A DNA stretch of 64,000 nucleotides, taken from Luteimonas arsenica. GTDB lineage: Bacteria > Pseudomonadota > Gammaproteobacteria > Xanthomonadales > Xanthomonadaceae. Below the pieces are notes generated by a model. That model saw only the letters and a list, made by a program, of their open reading frames with translations, was not told the DNA's origin and made no database searches. Below are positions 22,791 through 31,635 of this stretch, piece by piece; positions within the stretch are counted from its first letter, which is position 1, and every line of letters begins with the position of its first letter. The stretch lies in the NCBI RefSeq assembly GCF_004352825.1, contig NZ_SJRW01000002.1, positions 558,001 through 622,000 on the forward strand, written 5' to 3'. A program made the translations under genes and the position numbers.

Positions 22791-23974
22791 TGGCAGTCGT
22801 AGACGACACCGCTGCAGATGCACCCCGCCGTCCGGGCGCCGGTCTGTCCGGCCTGGGCGGTTCGCTGCGCCCGCGCGTGGCCGGTTTCTGGCGCTGGTGG
22901 ACCCAGGCGCTGGCGACCTGGCTGCCGCCGCGCCTGCGCGAGCTGTTCGGCCTCGCCCGTGAACGCCTGCTGGTGGAAGTGGCCGGCGATGGCGTCCGGG
23001 TCTCGATCGAGGGCGCAGACGGCGTGCGCGGACTGGGCGAACTGCCGCTGCCGGCGGCCGGCAGCGAGGATCCATTGGCCCCGCTCCTGGCCCAGCGCGT
23101 GGGCAGGCTGCCGCGCTGGCTGCTGTTGCCGCCGGCGGCCGCCCTGCGTCGCCGCCTGCCGCTGCCCGCGGCCGCCGCCGACCGGCTGCGCGAGGTGCTC
23201 GGCTTCGAGATCGAACGGCAGACGCCGTTCCCCGCCACCGAGGTCGAATACGACGCTCGCCTGCTGGGTCGCCGTGGCGATGGCCAGCTCGACGCCGAAC
23301 TGGTCGTGGTCCCGCGCCAGGCACTGGAATCGCAGCTGTCCGCGCTGGGGACCCTGGCCGGCACCCTGACCGGCGTCGACGTCGCCGACGGCCAGGGGGG
23401 CGGCCTCGGGGTCAACCTGCTGCCCGGCGCGCGCCGCCACCGCCGTTCGGATCCCTGGATGGGCTGGAACCTCGCCCTCGGCCTGGTGGCCGTGGTCGTG
23501 ACCGCCGCCGCCATGTGGCAGGTGCTGGACAACCGCCGCGCCGCCGCGGACGCCTTCGAGGCCCAGGTCGGCGAGGCCGCCAACCGCGCCCGCGCCGCCT
23601 CGGCGCAGCGCCAGGCCCTGGTCGACCTGGTCGAGGGCATGGCCTTCCTGCAGACCACGCGCGCCGCGCGCCCGACCACGGTCGAGGTCATGGACGAACT
23701 GGCCCGGCGCCTGCCGGACTCAACCTACCTGGAGAAGCTGTCGATCGAGGACACGCGGATCCTGCTGATCGGCCTGAGCAACGAGGCACCTTCGCTGGTG
23801 CAACGCCTGGAAGGTTCGCCGCTGTGGCGCTCGCCGGCGCTGGCTGGCGCGCTGCAGCCGGACCCGCGCAGCGGCCGCGATCGCTTCACCCTGACCGCCG
23901 AGCTGGTGGTTGCGCCGACGCCGGCCGCCGCCACGCAGAACCGGGAGGCCGCGAATGCGCGAAGCAATCCCTGA
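22790..23974 (+). CDS. gspL: Type II secretion protein GspL, with PilN-like C-terminal part
   Basis: 394 aa. A cytoplasmic actin-like N-terminal domain (about 55-220) contains DRLREVLGFEIERQTPFPA. A single membrane helix follows near 224-245 (NLALGLVAVVVTAAAMW), then a periplasmic coiled-coil and ferredoxin-like domain (VMDELARRLPDSTYLEKLSI) close to the PilN family. In Xps systems this protein ties the ATPase to the inner-membrane platform. The ATG at 22790 overlaps the gspK stop; an upstream ATG at 22763 is possible. The 3' end overlaps gspM by 20 nt. Confidence 0.85.
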   Translation: MAVVDDTAADAPRRPGAGLSGLGGSLRPRVAGFWRWWTQALATWLPPRLRELFGLARERLLVEVAGDGVRVSIEGADGVRGLGELPLPAAGSEDPLAPLLAQRVGRLPRWLLLPPAAALRRRLPLPAAAADRLREVLGFEIERQTPFPATEVEYDARLLGRRGDGQLDAELVVVPRQALESQLSALGTLAGTLTGVDVADGQGGGLGVNLLPGARRHRRSDPWMGWNLALGLVAVVVTAAAMWQVLDNRRAAADAFEAQVGEAANRARAASAQRQALVDLVEGMAFLQTTRAARPTTVEVMDELARRLPDSTYLEKLSIEDTRILLIGLSNEAPSLVQRLEGSPLWRSPALAGALQPDPRSGRDRFTLTAELVVAPTPAAATQNREAANARSNP

Positions 23975-24578
23975 CCGCGACCGCTGGCTGGCGCTGGCGA
24001 TCCTCGCTGGCGCGCTCCTGCTTGGCTACCTGGTGGCGGTGCACCCCTGGTGGACCTCACCCATGCTGGAGCTCGGCCAGCGGGTCGAGAGCCTGCAGGA
24101 GCGCGATCTGCGCGTACGCATGGAACTGGCCCAGGCGCCGCACGTGCAGGAGCGGCTGCAGCAGGTGCAGGAGGTGGCCGCGCGCGTGCCCGGCTTCATG
24201 GAGGAGCGCAGCACCGAACTCGCCACCGCGGCCCTGATCGCTCGCCTGGAGACCGCGGTGCTGGAGGCCAGCCCGGGCAACCGCAGCTGCGCCATCCGGA
24301 ATCGTTCGCCGATGACCGATCCGCGCCAGGACCGCTTCCGCCGCGCCCTGGTGCAGGTGCGCCTGCATTGCGGCAACCCCGAGCTCGCCGCGGTGCTGCA
24401 TTCGCTGGAAGGCGGCTCTCCGCGCCTGTTCGTGGACAACCTCAACGTGCTCGCGCCGCGCCAGGTGTTCGGCCGCGCCGGGGCCGGTCCCCAGGGCGCC
24501 GGCCTGGACATCACTTTCGACCTGTACGGCTATCTGCAGCCGCAGCCCGCCGCCGCGGGAGGCGCCGATGCGCGCTGA
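23955..24578 (+). CDS. gspM: Type II secretion protein GspM
   Basis: 207 aa: one N-terminal membrane helix (WLALAILAGALLLGYLVAV), a coiled-coil (LELGQRVESLQERDLRVRME) and a ferredoxin-like periplasmic domain, the GspM layout. It partners GspL. GGGAGG lies 7 nt before the ATG at 23955, inside the end of gspL. Two extra cysteines (CAIRN and LHCGNPE) are present in the periplasmic part. Confidence 0.85.
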   Translation: MREAIPDRDRWLALAILAGALLLGYLVAVHPWWTSPMLELGQRVESLQERDLRVRMELAQAPHVQERLQQVQEVAARVPGFMEERSTELATAALIARLETAVLEASPGNRSCAIRNRSPMTDPRQDRFRRALVQVRLHCGNPELAAVLHSLEGGSPRLFVDNLNVLAPRQVFGRAGAGPQGAGLDITFDLYGYLQPQPAAAGGADAR

Positions 24579-25359
24579 GTCCGCCGGCGCGAAGACGTGG
24601 CTGCTCGGCGGCGTGGCGCTGTGGGCGCTGGTCGCCTGGCTGCTGGGCCTGTTCGGCCTGGGCGGGCGCATCGACCGCCTGCCGCCCGATCCGGCCCTGG
24701 TGCAGGCCCTGCCCACGGCCGCGCAGCCGGGCGAAGACCGCCTGGGTCCGCTGGCGCAGTACGCCGAGTCCGCCGACCGCCCGCTGTTCACGTCCGACCG
24801 TCGCCCGCAGCCGTTCTTCATCAACCCGGTGGACGAGGAAGCGCCCGCCGAGTTCGAGTACGTGCTTACCAGCGTGCTGCTGGTGCCGGGCCTCGAGGTC
24901 GCGATCGTGCAGCCCGCGGCCGGTGGCGAGTCTGTGCGCCTGAAGGTGGGCGAGTCCGCCGAGGGTGCGCCGGGCTGGCAGCTGAGCTCGATCTCGCCGC
25001 GCGGCGCGGTGTTCGACGGCCCCGGCGGGCAGCGCACGCTGGAACTGCGCGTGTTCGACGGCGTGGGCGGCGAGGCCCCCACGGCGATGTCGACTCCGCC
25101 GCCGGCAGCCGCGGCCCCGCAGGGACGCCCGCGCGCCGAGGAGCCGGCGAACGGCAACCGGCCGGTCGTGGTGACCACCTCCAGCCAGCCCGCGCCGACC
25201 GAAGTCGAGGTGCCGCCGCAGCAGGACGCAGCCGCAGCGCCCGAAGCCGAACCCGAACCGCCCACCGCCCGCACCTCCGAAGACCAGGTCGAGGCGATCC
25301 GGGCGCGCATCGAGGCCCGCCGCGCCCGCTTGCGCGAACAGGCACAGCAGGGCCAGTAG
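24568..25359 (+). CDS. gspN: XpsN-type protein with GspC-like homology region
   Basis: 263 aa, the N component of xanthomonad systems. One membrane helix (about 10-30, WLLGGVALWALVAWLLGLFG) is followed by a periplasmic region whose SADRPLFTSDRRP and YVLTSVLLVPGLEVAIVQPA, VKVGE and SSISPRGAVFDG pattern resembles the homology-region domain of GspC. The C-terminal third is Pro/Ala-rich and ends in a charged helix. In Xps, XpsN contacts the L-M complex and the secretin, so it probably does the job of GspC, for which no separate gene is present. It overlaps gspM by 11 nt. Confidence 0.8.
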   Translation: MRAESAGAKTWLLGGVALWALVAWLLGLFGLGGRIDRLPPDPALVQALPTAAQPGEDRLGPLAQYAESADRPLFTSDRRPQPFFINPVDEEAPAEFEYVLTSVLLVPGLEVAIVQPAAGGESVRLKVGESAEGAPGWQLSSISPRGAVFDGPGGQRTLELRVFDGVGGEAPTAMSTPPPAAAAPQGRPRAEEPANGNRPVVVTTSSQPAPTEVEVPPQQDAAAAPEAEPEPPTARTSEDQVEAIRARIEARRARLREQAQQGQ

Positions 25360-25378
25360 CCGGCCCGGAATCCCTAGA

Positions 25379-27607
25379 ATGCCCATGATGATCCCGACCA
25401 AGACCCTCAAGCCGGCGCTCGCCGCACTCCTCGCCACGCTGCTGGCCGCTTGTGCCTCGACACCGGTTCCGGACGTGCGCCGCGAGGCGCGCATGCCCGC
25501 GCCCGTGATCCAGGTCGATGGCGTCCCCCGCGCCGCGCCCGGCGCCGACGGCATCACCGAAGAGGCGATCGACGGCGACCCGCGCGCGATCAAGCACCGC
25601 GGCGACGGCCGGGTGATCAACGAATCGCTGGCGGCCTCCGCGCCGCCCAACCTGGGCGGCACCACCGGCGAGGCCACCTTCAACTTCGAGGGCGAGTCGC
25701 TGCACGCCGTGGTCAAGGTGATCCTGGGCGACATGCTTGGCCAGAACTACGTGATCGCGCCGGGCGTGCAGGGCACCGTCACCCTGGCCACGCCGAAGAC
25801 GGTCAGCCCCGCACAGGCGCTCGGCCTGCTGGAGATGGTGCTGGGCTGGAACAACGCGCGGATGATCTACGCCGACGGCCGCTACAACATTGTTCCTTCC
25901 GAGGGCGCGGTGGCCAGCGGCGCGGTGCCGGCGCGCACCGGCAACGCCACCGGTGCGCGCGGCTTCGAGACCCGCGTGGTGCCGCTGAAGTACGTGTCCG
26001 CGGTCGAGATGGAGAAGGTGCTGCAGCCCTATGCGCGGCCCAACGCCATCGTCAACGTCGACGCCGGCCGCAACGTCATCACCGTCGCCGGCACCCGCCA
26101 GGAGCTGCAGAACTACCTGCGCACGATCGAGATCTTCGACGTCGACTGGCTGGCGGGCATGTCGGTGGGCGTGTTCCCGCTGGTCGCCGGCCGCGCGCCG
26201 CAGGTGGTCCAGGACCTGGAGAAGGTGTTCGGCGCGGAGAGCAATTCGCCGGTGGCCGGCATGTTCCGCTTCATGCCGCTGGAAGGCGCCAACTCGGTGC
26301 TGGTGATCACCTCGCAGCCGGCCTACCTGGACCAGATCGAGCAGTGGATCGCGCGCATCGACGGCGCCGGTGGTGGCGTGCAGCTTTTCTCGTACGAGTT
26401 GAAGTACGTCACCGCGAAGGACCTGGCCGAACGCCTGGCCGAGGTCTACGGCAGCGGTGGCGGTGGCGGTGGCTCCGGCACGGGCGGCGGCCGCCGCGGC
26501 GGCGCTTCGCTGATGCCCGGACTGGAATCCACCGAGATCAGCGACGGCGGCATGGACGGCGGGATGTCCAGCGCCAGCATCGGGCGTGATGGATCCAGCG
26601 GGTCTGGCGGTGGCCTGGGCGGCGGCACGCTGTCCCTGGGCGAGCGCCAGGGCGGCAACACCGCGGTCACCCTCGAAGTCGACGGCAGCGAAGTGGGCGT
26701 CTCCGCCGTGGACGAGAGCAACACCCTGCTGGTGCGAGCCACCGGCCAGGCCTGGCGCTCGATCCGCGAGGTCATCGACCGCCTGGACGTGATGCCGCTG
26801 CAGGTGCATATCGAGGCCCAGGTGGTGCGCGTGTCGCTGAGCGGTGACCTGGAGTACGGCGTGAGCTGGTTCCTCGAGAAGGGCATGACCGACAACGGCA
26901 TCGGCCCGTTCCCTGCGCCGGGCTCGGGCGGACCGAGTGCCTGGAGCACCCTGGGCGCCACCCTCGGGACCGCGGCCAACCCCGGCGCGGTCTGGACCCT
27001 GATCAAGAACGATGCCGCAGCGGTCATTCGCGCGCTGGACCAGGTGTCGGACGTGCAGATGCTGCAGACTCCTTCCGTTCTGGTCCGCAACAACTACGAA
27101 GCGACGCTCAACGTGGGCGACAGGATTCCGATCACCTCGGTGTCCTACAGCCCCGGCATCGGCGGCGGCGACACCATCGGCCAGGTGCAGTACCTCGACA
27201 CCGGCACCATCCTCAAGGTGCGCCCGCGCGTGACCCGCGACGGCACCGTGTTCCTCGACATCGTGCAGGAAGTCAGCGCGCCGACCGACACCGACGCCAA
27301 CGGCAACCGCACGATCAACACCAACCGCCTGAAGACGAACGCGGTGGTGCAGAGCGGCGACACGGTGTTCCTGGCCGGCCTGATCACCGACGGCGTGACC
27401 CGCGGTGCCTCCGGCATCCCGGGGCTGAGCCGGATCCCGGTCATCGGCGGGTTGTTCGGTTCGCAGGCCTCGCGAACCGAGCGCAGCGAGATCGTGGTCC
27501 TGCTCACCCCGACCCTGGTCCGCGACGGCAACGACGCGCGCAACCTCACCGACGAATACGGCCGTCGCTTCCGCGCGCTGGAGCCGCTGCACCGGACCGC
27601 CGACTGA
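25379..27607 (+). CDS. gspD: Type II secretion outer-membrane secretin GspD (XpsD)
   Basis: 742 aa. The signal sequence ends in a lipobox (LAAC, Cys25), so the secretin is predicted to be lipid-modified. N0-N3 domains follow (ATFNFEGESLHAVVKVILGD, then repeated KYVSA/VVQDLEK-type modules), with a long Gly/Ser-rich insert at about 360-420. The secretin domain has VHIEAQVVRV, LQTPSVLVRNNYEATLNVGD, VPVIGGLFGSQASRTERSEI and VLLTPTLVR. The exact start is uncertain: ATGs at 25379, 25385 and 25388 are in frame, and TAGAAT at 25375-25380 resembles a -10, so gspD may have an extra promoter. It is the last xps gene. Confidence 0.95.
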   Translation: MPMMIPTKTLKPALAALLATLLAACASTPVPDVRREARMPAPVIQVDGVPRAAPGADGITEEAIDGDPRAIKHRGDGRVINESLAASAPPNLGGTTGEATFNFEGESLHAVVKVILGDMLGQNYVIAPGVQGTVTLATPKTVSPAQALGLLEMVLGWNNARMIYADGRYNIVPSEGAVASGAVPARTGNATGARGFETRVVPLKYVSAVEMEKVLQPYARPNAIVNVDAGRNVITVAGTRQELQNYLRTIEIFDVDWLAGMSVGVFPLVAGRAPQVVQDLEKVFGAESNSPVAGMFRFMPLEGANSVLVITSQPAYLDQIEQWIARIDGAGGGVQLFSYELKYVTAKDLAERLAEVYGSGGGGGGSGTGGGRRGGASLMPGLESTEISDGGMDGGMSSASIGRDGSSGSGGGLGGGTLSLGERQGGNTAVTLEVDGSEVGVSAVDESNTLLVRATGQAWRSIREVIDRLDVMPLQVHIEAQVVRVSLSGDLEYGVSWFLEKGMTDNGIGPFPAPGSGGPSAWSTLGATLGTAANPGAVWTLIKNDAAAVIRALDQVSDVQMLQTPSVLVRNNYEATLNVGDRIPITSVSYSPGIGGGDTIGQVQYLDTGTILKVRPRVTRDGTVFLDIVQEVSAPTDTDANGNRTINTNRLKTNAVVQSGDTVFLAGLITDGVTRGASGIPGLSRIPVIGGLFGSQASRTERSEIVVLLTPTLVRDGNDARNLTDEYGRRFRALEPLHRTAD

Positions 27608-27609
27608 GC

Positions 27610-28473
27610 ATGGCCGGCGTGCAGGGCGCCGGCATGCCCGAACTGCCGGTGGTGCTGCTGCCGGTTGCGGTCGACGACGGCACGCTGGATGCCTGCCTGG
27701 CGGCGCTCGATGCGGGCACGCCCGCGGGCACGCGGGTATGGCTGGCCGACGACGCCCAGGCCGGCCCGCGCGCGCTGGCGATCATCGAACGCTGGCTGGC
27801 CTGCACGCCGCTGCGCGCGGAGTACAGCCGCCGCCAGCGGCGACTGGGAGAGGTCGCCCACCTGGATGAAGCCCTGGCCGCCTGTGGCGACGCCGACGTG
27901 ATCGTGCTCGCCCCCGACGCCGTGCCGGGCCCGGGCTGGGCGGTGCAGTTGGCCGCCTGTGCCGCGCGCGACGGTGCCATCGCCACTGCCACGCCCTGGT
28001 GCAACGCCGGCGAGACCGCCGCCTGGCCGGACTGCGGCGAAGTCGCGCCGCGGCCGGGCGACGCCGGACTCCGGCGTCTGGCGCGCGCGGCCGAAGGCAT
28101 GCCACCGGCGCACCCCGAGCTCCCTGCCGCGATCGACCATGCCGTCTTCATCCGCGGCGCCGCGCGCGCCAAGGCCGGCGGCCTGGACGCCGCCAGCTAT
28201 GTCTCCTGGTATGCGGCCCTGATCGACCTCTCGCTGCGCATGGCCGGGCTGGGCTGGCGCAACGCCCTGTGCGAGACCGCCTTCGTGGCCCGCGGCGGTG
28301 AAGGCGGGCCCGCCGAGGGCGACCTCGACGCGCTGGCCGCGCGCTGGCCCACCTGGCAGCCGAGGCTGGCGCAGTTCCTGATGCACGATCCGGTGCGCGA
28401 CCGCCGGCTGGAACTGGCGCGGCGCCTGGAGACGGTCGATCCGCCGTCGCAGCACGAGCTGTTCGCGTCGTGA
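27610..28473 (+). CDS. Glycosyltransferase-like protein of the GT-A fold
   Basis: 287 aa, starting 2 nt after the gspD stop and ending in a GTGA overlap with the next gene. The N-terminal half looks like a family-2 nucleotide-binding fold: VVLLPVAVDDGTLDACLAAL, WLADDAQAGPRALAIIERWL, and DADVIVLAPDAVPGPGWAVQ in the place of a DxD region. The usual ED acceptor-base motif is not obvious, so activity is uncertain. It may form a heteromeric or sequential pair with the downstream transferase. Confidence 0.6.
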   Translation: MAGVQGAGMPELPVVLLPVAVDDGTLDACLAALDAGTPAGTRVWLADDAQAGPRALAIIERWLACTPLRAEYSRRQRRLGEVAHLDEALAACGDADVIVLAPDAVPGPGWAVQLAACAARDGAIATATPWCNAGETAAWPDCGEVAPRPGDAGLRRLARAAEGMPPAHPELPAAIDHAVFIRGAARAKAGGLDAASYVSWYAALIDLSLRMAGLGWRNALCETAFVARGGEGGPAEGDLDALAARWPTWQPRLAQFLMHDPVRDRRLELARRLETVDPPSQHELFAS

Positions 28474-29339
28474 GCGCCGCAACGGTTGCCGCCGTCGTCG
28501 TCAGCCACGAGAGCGCGTCCAGCATCGACGCCTGCCTGTCGCGCCTGCGAACGGCTGTCGGGGTGGCCGAGATCCGGGTGGTCGACAACGCCTCCACCGA
28601 CGGCACCCTGGCCATCGTCCAGCGCCACGCCGTGGCCGATGCCCGGCTGCGCTTCATCGCCAACCCGGACAACCCCGGTTTTGCCGTCGCCTGCAACCAG
28701 GGCGCGGCCGACAGCGCGGCGCCGTGGCTGGCCTTCGTCAATCCCGACTGCATGGTCGAAGCCGACAGCTTCGAGCGGCTGCTGCGCCATGCCGAGGCCC
28801 TCGGCGGGACTGCGCTGCTCGGCGCCGACCTGGTCGATGAGGCCGGCGTGCGCGACGGCGCCGCGCGGCGCAACGACCCCGATTTCGCGGCCATGCTGCG
28901 CGGGCCCTGGCGCGCGGGGCGCGGGCGGCCGCTGGACGTGGCGGCCGACGAAACCGTCGCGCTGCAGCCGGTGGAGGCGGTGTCGGGCGCGCTGATGCTG
29001 ATGCCGCGCGCGCTGTTCGAGCGCATCGGTGGCTTCGATGCCGGCTATCGCCTGCACGCCGAAGACCTCGACCTCTGCCGCCGCGTGCGCATGGCCGGCG
29101 CCGCGGTCGCGGTGGCCAACGATGTGCGCGTGCTGCACCTGCGCGGCGTGTCCTCGCGCTCGCGGCCCTTCTTCGTGGAGTGGCACAAGCACCGTGGCCT
29201 GTGGCGCTACTTCAGCCGCTTCGAAGCGCCCGCGCGCGGGCCGCTGCTACGCGCGGGCGTGTGGCTGGCGGTGTGGGCGCGTTGGCTGGCGCGCCAGCCG
29301 GGCATCGTGCTGCAGTCGCTGCGCGATGGCGCGGGCTGA
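28470..29339 (+). CDS. Family 2 glycosyltransferase (rhamnosyltransferase-like)
   Basis: 289 aa, GTG start overlapping the previous stop. Motifs of the WbbL/rhamnosyltransferase branch of GT2 are plain: VVVSHESASSIDACL at the N terminus, RVVDNASTDGT, NPDNPGFAVACNQGA, FVNPDCMVEADSF, SGALMLMPRALFERIGGFDA and HAEDLDLCRRVR. A C-terminal amphipathic part (PLLRAGVWLAVWARWLARQP) may hold it at the membrane. It probably adds a deoxyhexose to a surface polysaccharide; the acceptor is unknown. It is the last gene of the run that starts at gspE. Confidence 0.85.
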   Translation: MSAATVAAVVVSHESASSIDACLSRLRTAVGVAEIRVVDNASTDGTLAIVQRHAVADARLRFIANPDNPGFAVACNQGAADSAAPWLAFVNPDCMVEADSFERLLRHAEALGGTALLGADLVDEAGVRDGAARRNDPDFAAMLRGPWRAGRGRPLDVAADETVALQPVEAVSGALMLMPRALFERIGGFDAGYRLHAEDLDLCRRVRMAGAAVAVANDVRVLHLRGVSSRSRPFFVEWHKHRGLWRYFSRFEAPARGPLLRAGVWLAVWARWLARQPGIVLQSLRDGAG

Positions 29340-29353
29340 GCCGCCGCCGGCCG

Positions 29354-30013
29354 TCAGCGCGCCGGGATCTCGACGCGCTGCGGCTCGACCATGCTGCCCG
29401 CGGCCGGGCTGACCACCACCACGCCCGGCTCCAGCGCGCTGATCGTGGCATCGCCGACCAGCTTCGTGCCGACCGAGAACTCCGCCACCTGGTGCCAGTC
29501 GCCGTCGACCTGGCGCAGCACGTAGCCGTTGCGGTCGTAGTAGTTGCCGCCGCCGTCGGTGCAGCTCTGCATGTTGTAGACCAGCAGCGCCTCGTCCCCG
29601 GGCTGGCCATCGAGGTCGAGCATGAACAGGCGCTCGGTCTCGGGGTAGGCCTCGCAGCCGCGTTCGGCGCCGGTGGCATCGACGATGCGGCGCGCGGCAT
29701 CGCGCAGTTCGGGCGTGGCCGGGCGGCCGTCGCTTCGCACCCGTTCCAGGGCGGCGCCGCTGAAGTCGAAGTACTGGTTGTCCTCGGCGTCGGTGCCCGC
29801 GGCCGTGGTGACTTCGTCGGTGGCCGGTTCGGCGGCAGCAGTCGCATCACCGGTGCCGGCGATGTAGTCGGTGCCGGCCGGCGGCGGCGCGGTGTCCGTG
29901 CCTGCCGCGGGTGCTTCGTCGGAGGGCGCCTGCGTCGAAGCCGCTGGCGCTGCGGAGTTGCCGCATGCGGCCAGCGCAAGGACCAGGGCGGTGGCGAGGG
30001 GGGCGTGTTTCAT
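29354..30013 (-). CDS. Predicted lipoprotein, function unknown
   Basis: 219 aa. Signal sequence MKHAPLATALVLALAACGNS has lipobox LAAC. An Ala/Pro/Thr-rich linker (about 20-75) precedes a domain with YFDFSGAALERVRSDG, CEAYPETERLFMLDLDGQPGDEALLVY and NYYDRNGYVLRQVDGDWHQV. That domain reads like a small beta-rich fold of the type seen in uncharacterised proteobacterial lipoproteins. The start at 30013 gives the shortest signal; an ATG at 30019 is 2 codons upstream. It is convergent with the glycosyltransferase gene. Confidence 0.75.
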   Translation of the reverse strand: MKHAPLATALVLALAACGNSAAPAASTQAPSDEAPAAGTDTAPPPAGTDYIAGTGDATAAAEPATDEVTTAAGTDAEDNQYFDFSGAALERVRSDGRPATPELRDAARRIVDATGAERGCEAYPETERLFMLDLDGQPGDEALLVYNMQSCTDGGGNYYDRNGYVLRQVDGDWHQVAEFSVGTKLVGDATISALEPGVVVVSPAAGSMVEPQRVEIPAR

Positions 30014-30109
30014 CGGCATCCATCCATTGGCGGGGCGGGGGCCCGGTGCCGGCAGGATATCGATGCTGCGTGATGCCGGTGGCAAACGCGGTCACTTTCC
30101 CGCGAGGTT

Positions 30110-30141
30110 GCCCCCATCCCCCGCAGGCGGGGAATGGGGCG
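30110..30141. repeat. GC-rich palindromic element (family of four), 3' of pyrF
   Basis: Imperfect hairpin built on TCCCCCGCAGGCGGGGAA, an 18-mer that recurs exactly in the element at 39777. It lies 3 nt from the pyrF stop codon on the transcribed side and may end pyrF transcription. Confidence 0.55.
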
Positions 30142-30144
30142 GGC

Positions 30145-30960
30145 TCAGCGGTGCTGGTTGAGGGTGTCGCGCAGCTCGCGCGCGGCGCGGGCCGCAGCTT
30201 CGGCGTAGTCGTCGCCCGACGAGGCGTAGAGGATCCCGCGCGACGAATTCACCATCAGTCCCGCGCCGTCGCCGGTGCGCGCGTTGCGCACAACGGCCCC
30301 CGCATCGCCGCCCTGGGCGCCGACGCCGGGCACCAGCAGCGGCATGTCGCCGACGATGCCGCGGATCACCTTCAGCTCTTCCGGGAAGGTCGCGCCCACC
30401 ACCAGCGCGCAGTTGCCATGGCTGTTCCACTCCGTGGCGATGGTGCGGGCGATGCGCTGGTAGAGCGGTTCGCCGCCGACCGGCAGCTCCTGGAAGTCGC
30501 GCGCGCCCGGGTTCGACGTGTGGCAGAGGAAGATGCAGCCGCGATCGGCCCGCTGCAGGAACGGATCGGCGGAGTCGCGGCCCATGTACGGATTGAGCGT
30601 CACCGCGTCGGCGCCGAAGCGGTCGAAGGCCTCCGCGGCGTACTGCTCCGCGGTGCTGCCGATGTCGCCGCGCTTCGCATCGAGGATCACCGGCACGTCG
30701 GGGTGCGTGGCCTGGATGTGCGCGATCAGCCGCCGCAGCGCGTCTTCGCCGCCGTGGTGCGCGGCGAAGTAGGCGATCTGCGGCTTGAACGCGCAGGCGT
30801 ACTGCGCAGTGGCGTCGGCGATGTCGCGGCAGAACGAGAACAGCGCGTCCCCGCCATCGGCGAAGGCCGCCGGGAACTTCGCCGGATCGGGGTCGAGGCC
30901 GACGCAGAGCAGGCTGTCCGCCTCGTGCCAGCGCCTTTGGAGTTTGTCGATGAAGGTCAT
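30145..30960 (-). CDS. pyrF: Orotidine 5'-phosphate decarboxylase, type 2
   Basis: 271 aa; last step of UMP synthesis. Length and motifs fit the longer subfamily 2 rather than the about 245-aa E. coli type: LLCVGLDPDPAKFPAAF, KPQIAYFAAHHG, and the catalytic VILDAKRGDIGSTAEQYA, then VTLNPYMGRDSADPF and a C-terminal VPGVGAQGGDAGAVV phosphate-binding loop. The start is the ATG at 30960 at the head of MTFIDKLQRRW; the frame remains open upstream but without conservation. Confidence 0.95.
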   Translation of the reverse strand: MTFIDKLQRRWHEADSLLCVGLDPDPAKFPAAFADGGDALFSFCRDIADATAQYACAFKPQIAYFAAHHGGEDALRRLIAHIQATHPDVPVILDAKRGDIGSTAEQYAAEAFDRFGADAVTLNPYMGRDSADPFLQRADRGCIFLCHTSNPGARDFQELPVGGEPLYQRIARTIATEWNSHGNCALVVGATFPEELKVIRGIVGDMPLLVPGVGAQGGDAGAVVRNARTGDGAGLMVNSSRGILYASSGDDYAEAAARAARELRDTLNQHR

Positions 30961-30995
30961 GCGTGGATTTTCCCCCAAAACGCCGGGCCGTTGAT

Positions 30996-31373
30996 TCATT
31001 CCACCAGACGAACCGAGGGTCCGTAGCTGCTCAGGGCATGGTCGAAAGTGAGCAGGGTGATGCGCTCGGACACCGCCTGCGCGACGAGCAGTCGGTCGAA
31101 GGGGTCGCCATGCATCAAGCCCAGGGAAAACACCTCGATGGCGTGCTCCGCCTGCACCGGCAGCACATCGAATCCGGAAGGCTCGATGGCGTCGAACACG
31201 TCCCCTGGCTCGATCTGCAGCTTGCCCAGGCCGGCTTTGATGCTGATTTCCCAGAGCGAGGCCACGCTGACCAGCACCTCGGAACGCTCGATCAGGCTGC
31301 GGGTCTTCCTGCCCAGCCGGGCCGGATCGTCCAGCGCCCACAGCAGCACGTGCGTATCCAGCAGCAGGCGCAT
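30996..31373 (-). CDS. vapC: PIN-domain toxin of a type II toxin-antitoxin pair (VapC-like)
   Basis: 125 aa single PIN domain, predicted Mg-dependent RNase. The acidic residues expected in the active site are Asp6 (LLLDTHVLLWAL), Glu42 (SLWEISIK), Asp90 or Asp93 (HGDPFDRLLVAQA) and Asp111 (LTFDHAL). It starts 1 nt after the antitoxin stop, so the pair is translated together. The RNA target cannot be predicted. Confidence 0.9.
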   Translation of the reverse strand: MRLLLDTHVLLWALDDPARLGRKTRSLIERSEVLVSVASLWEISIKAGLGKLQIEPGDVFDAIEPSGFDVLPVQAEHAIEVFSLGLMHGDPFDRLLVAQAVSERITLLTFDHALSSYGPSVRLVE

Positions 31374-31374
31374 G

Positions 31375-31614
31375 TCAGCCCTTGTTGCCCGAGACCAGGA
31401 AATCCGCCGGCAGCGGGGCATCGAAGTCGGCGGCGATCCCGACCTTTCCCCGCAGCAGGCCCAGCTTCTTGGGCTTGGCCACGGGAGCCAGCGGCACCAG
31501 CCGGGCCATCGGCTTGCCGGCCTTGGCAATGATGATTTCCTCGCCGGCGCAGGCCTGCTCCACCAGCCGGGACAGGTGGGTCTTGGCTTCATGGATGTTG
31601 ATGGGGGCGGACAT
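31375..31614 (-). CDS. Phd/YefM-type antitoxin
   Basis: 79 aa. The N-terminal DNA-binding domain reads INIHEAKTHLSRLVEQACAG, EEIIIAKAGKPMARLVPL, the classic Phd/YefM pattern; the C-terminal tail (GLLRGKVGIAADFDAPLPAD) is the kind that wraps the PIN toxin. The start is the ATG at 31614 (MSAPIN); an ATG 9 nt upstream is also in frame. An inverted repeat just upstream is a good autoregulatory operator candidate. Confidence 0.88.
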   Translation of the reverse strand: MSAPINIHEAKTHLSRLVEQACAGEEIIIAKAGKPMARLVPLAPVAKPKKLGLLRGKVGIAADFDAPLPADFLVSGNKG

Positions 31615-31635
31615 GGGCGCCACTTGCGGTAGCCT

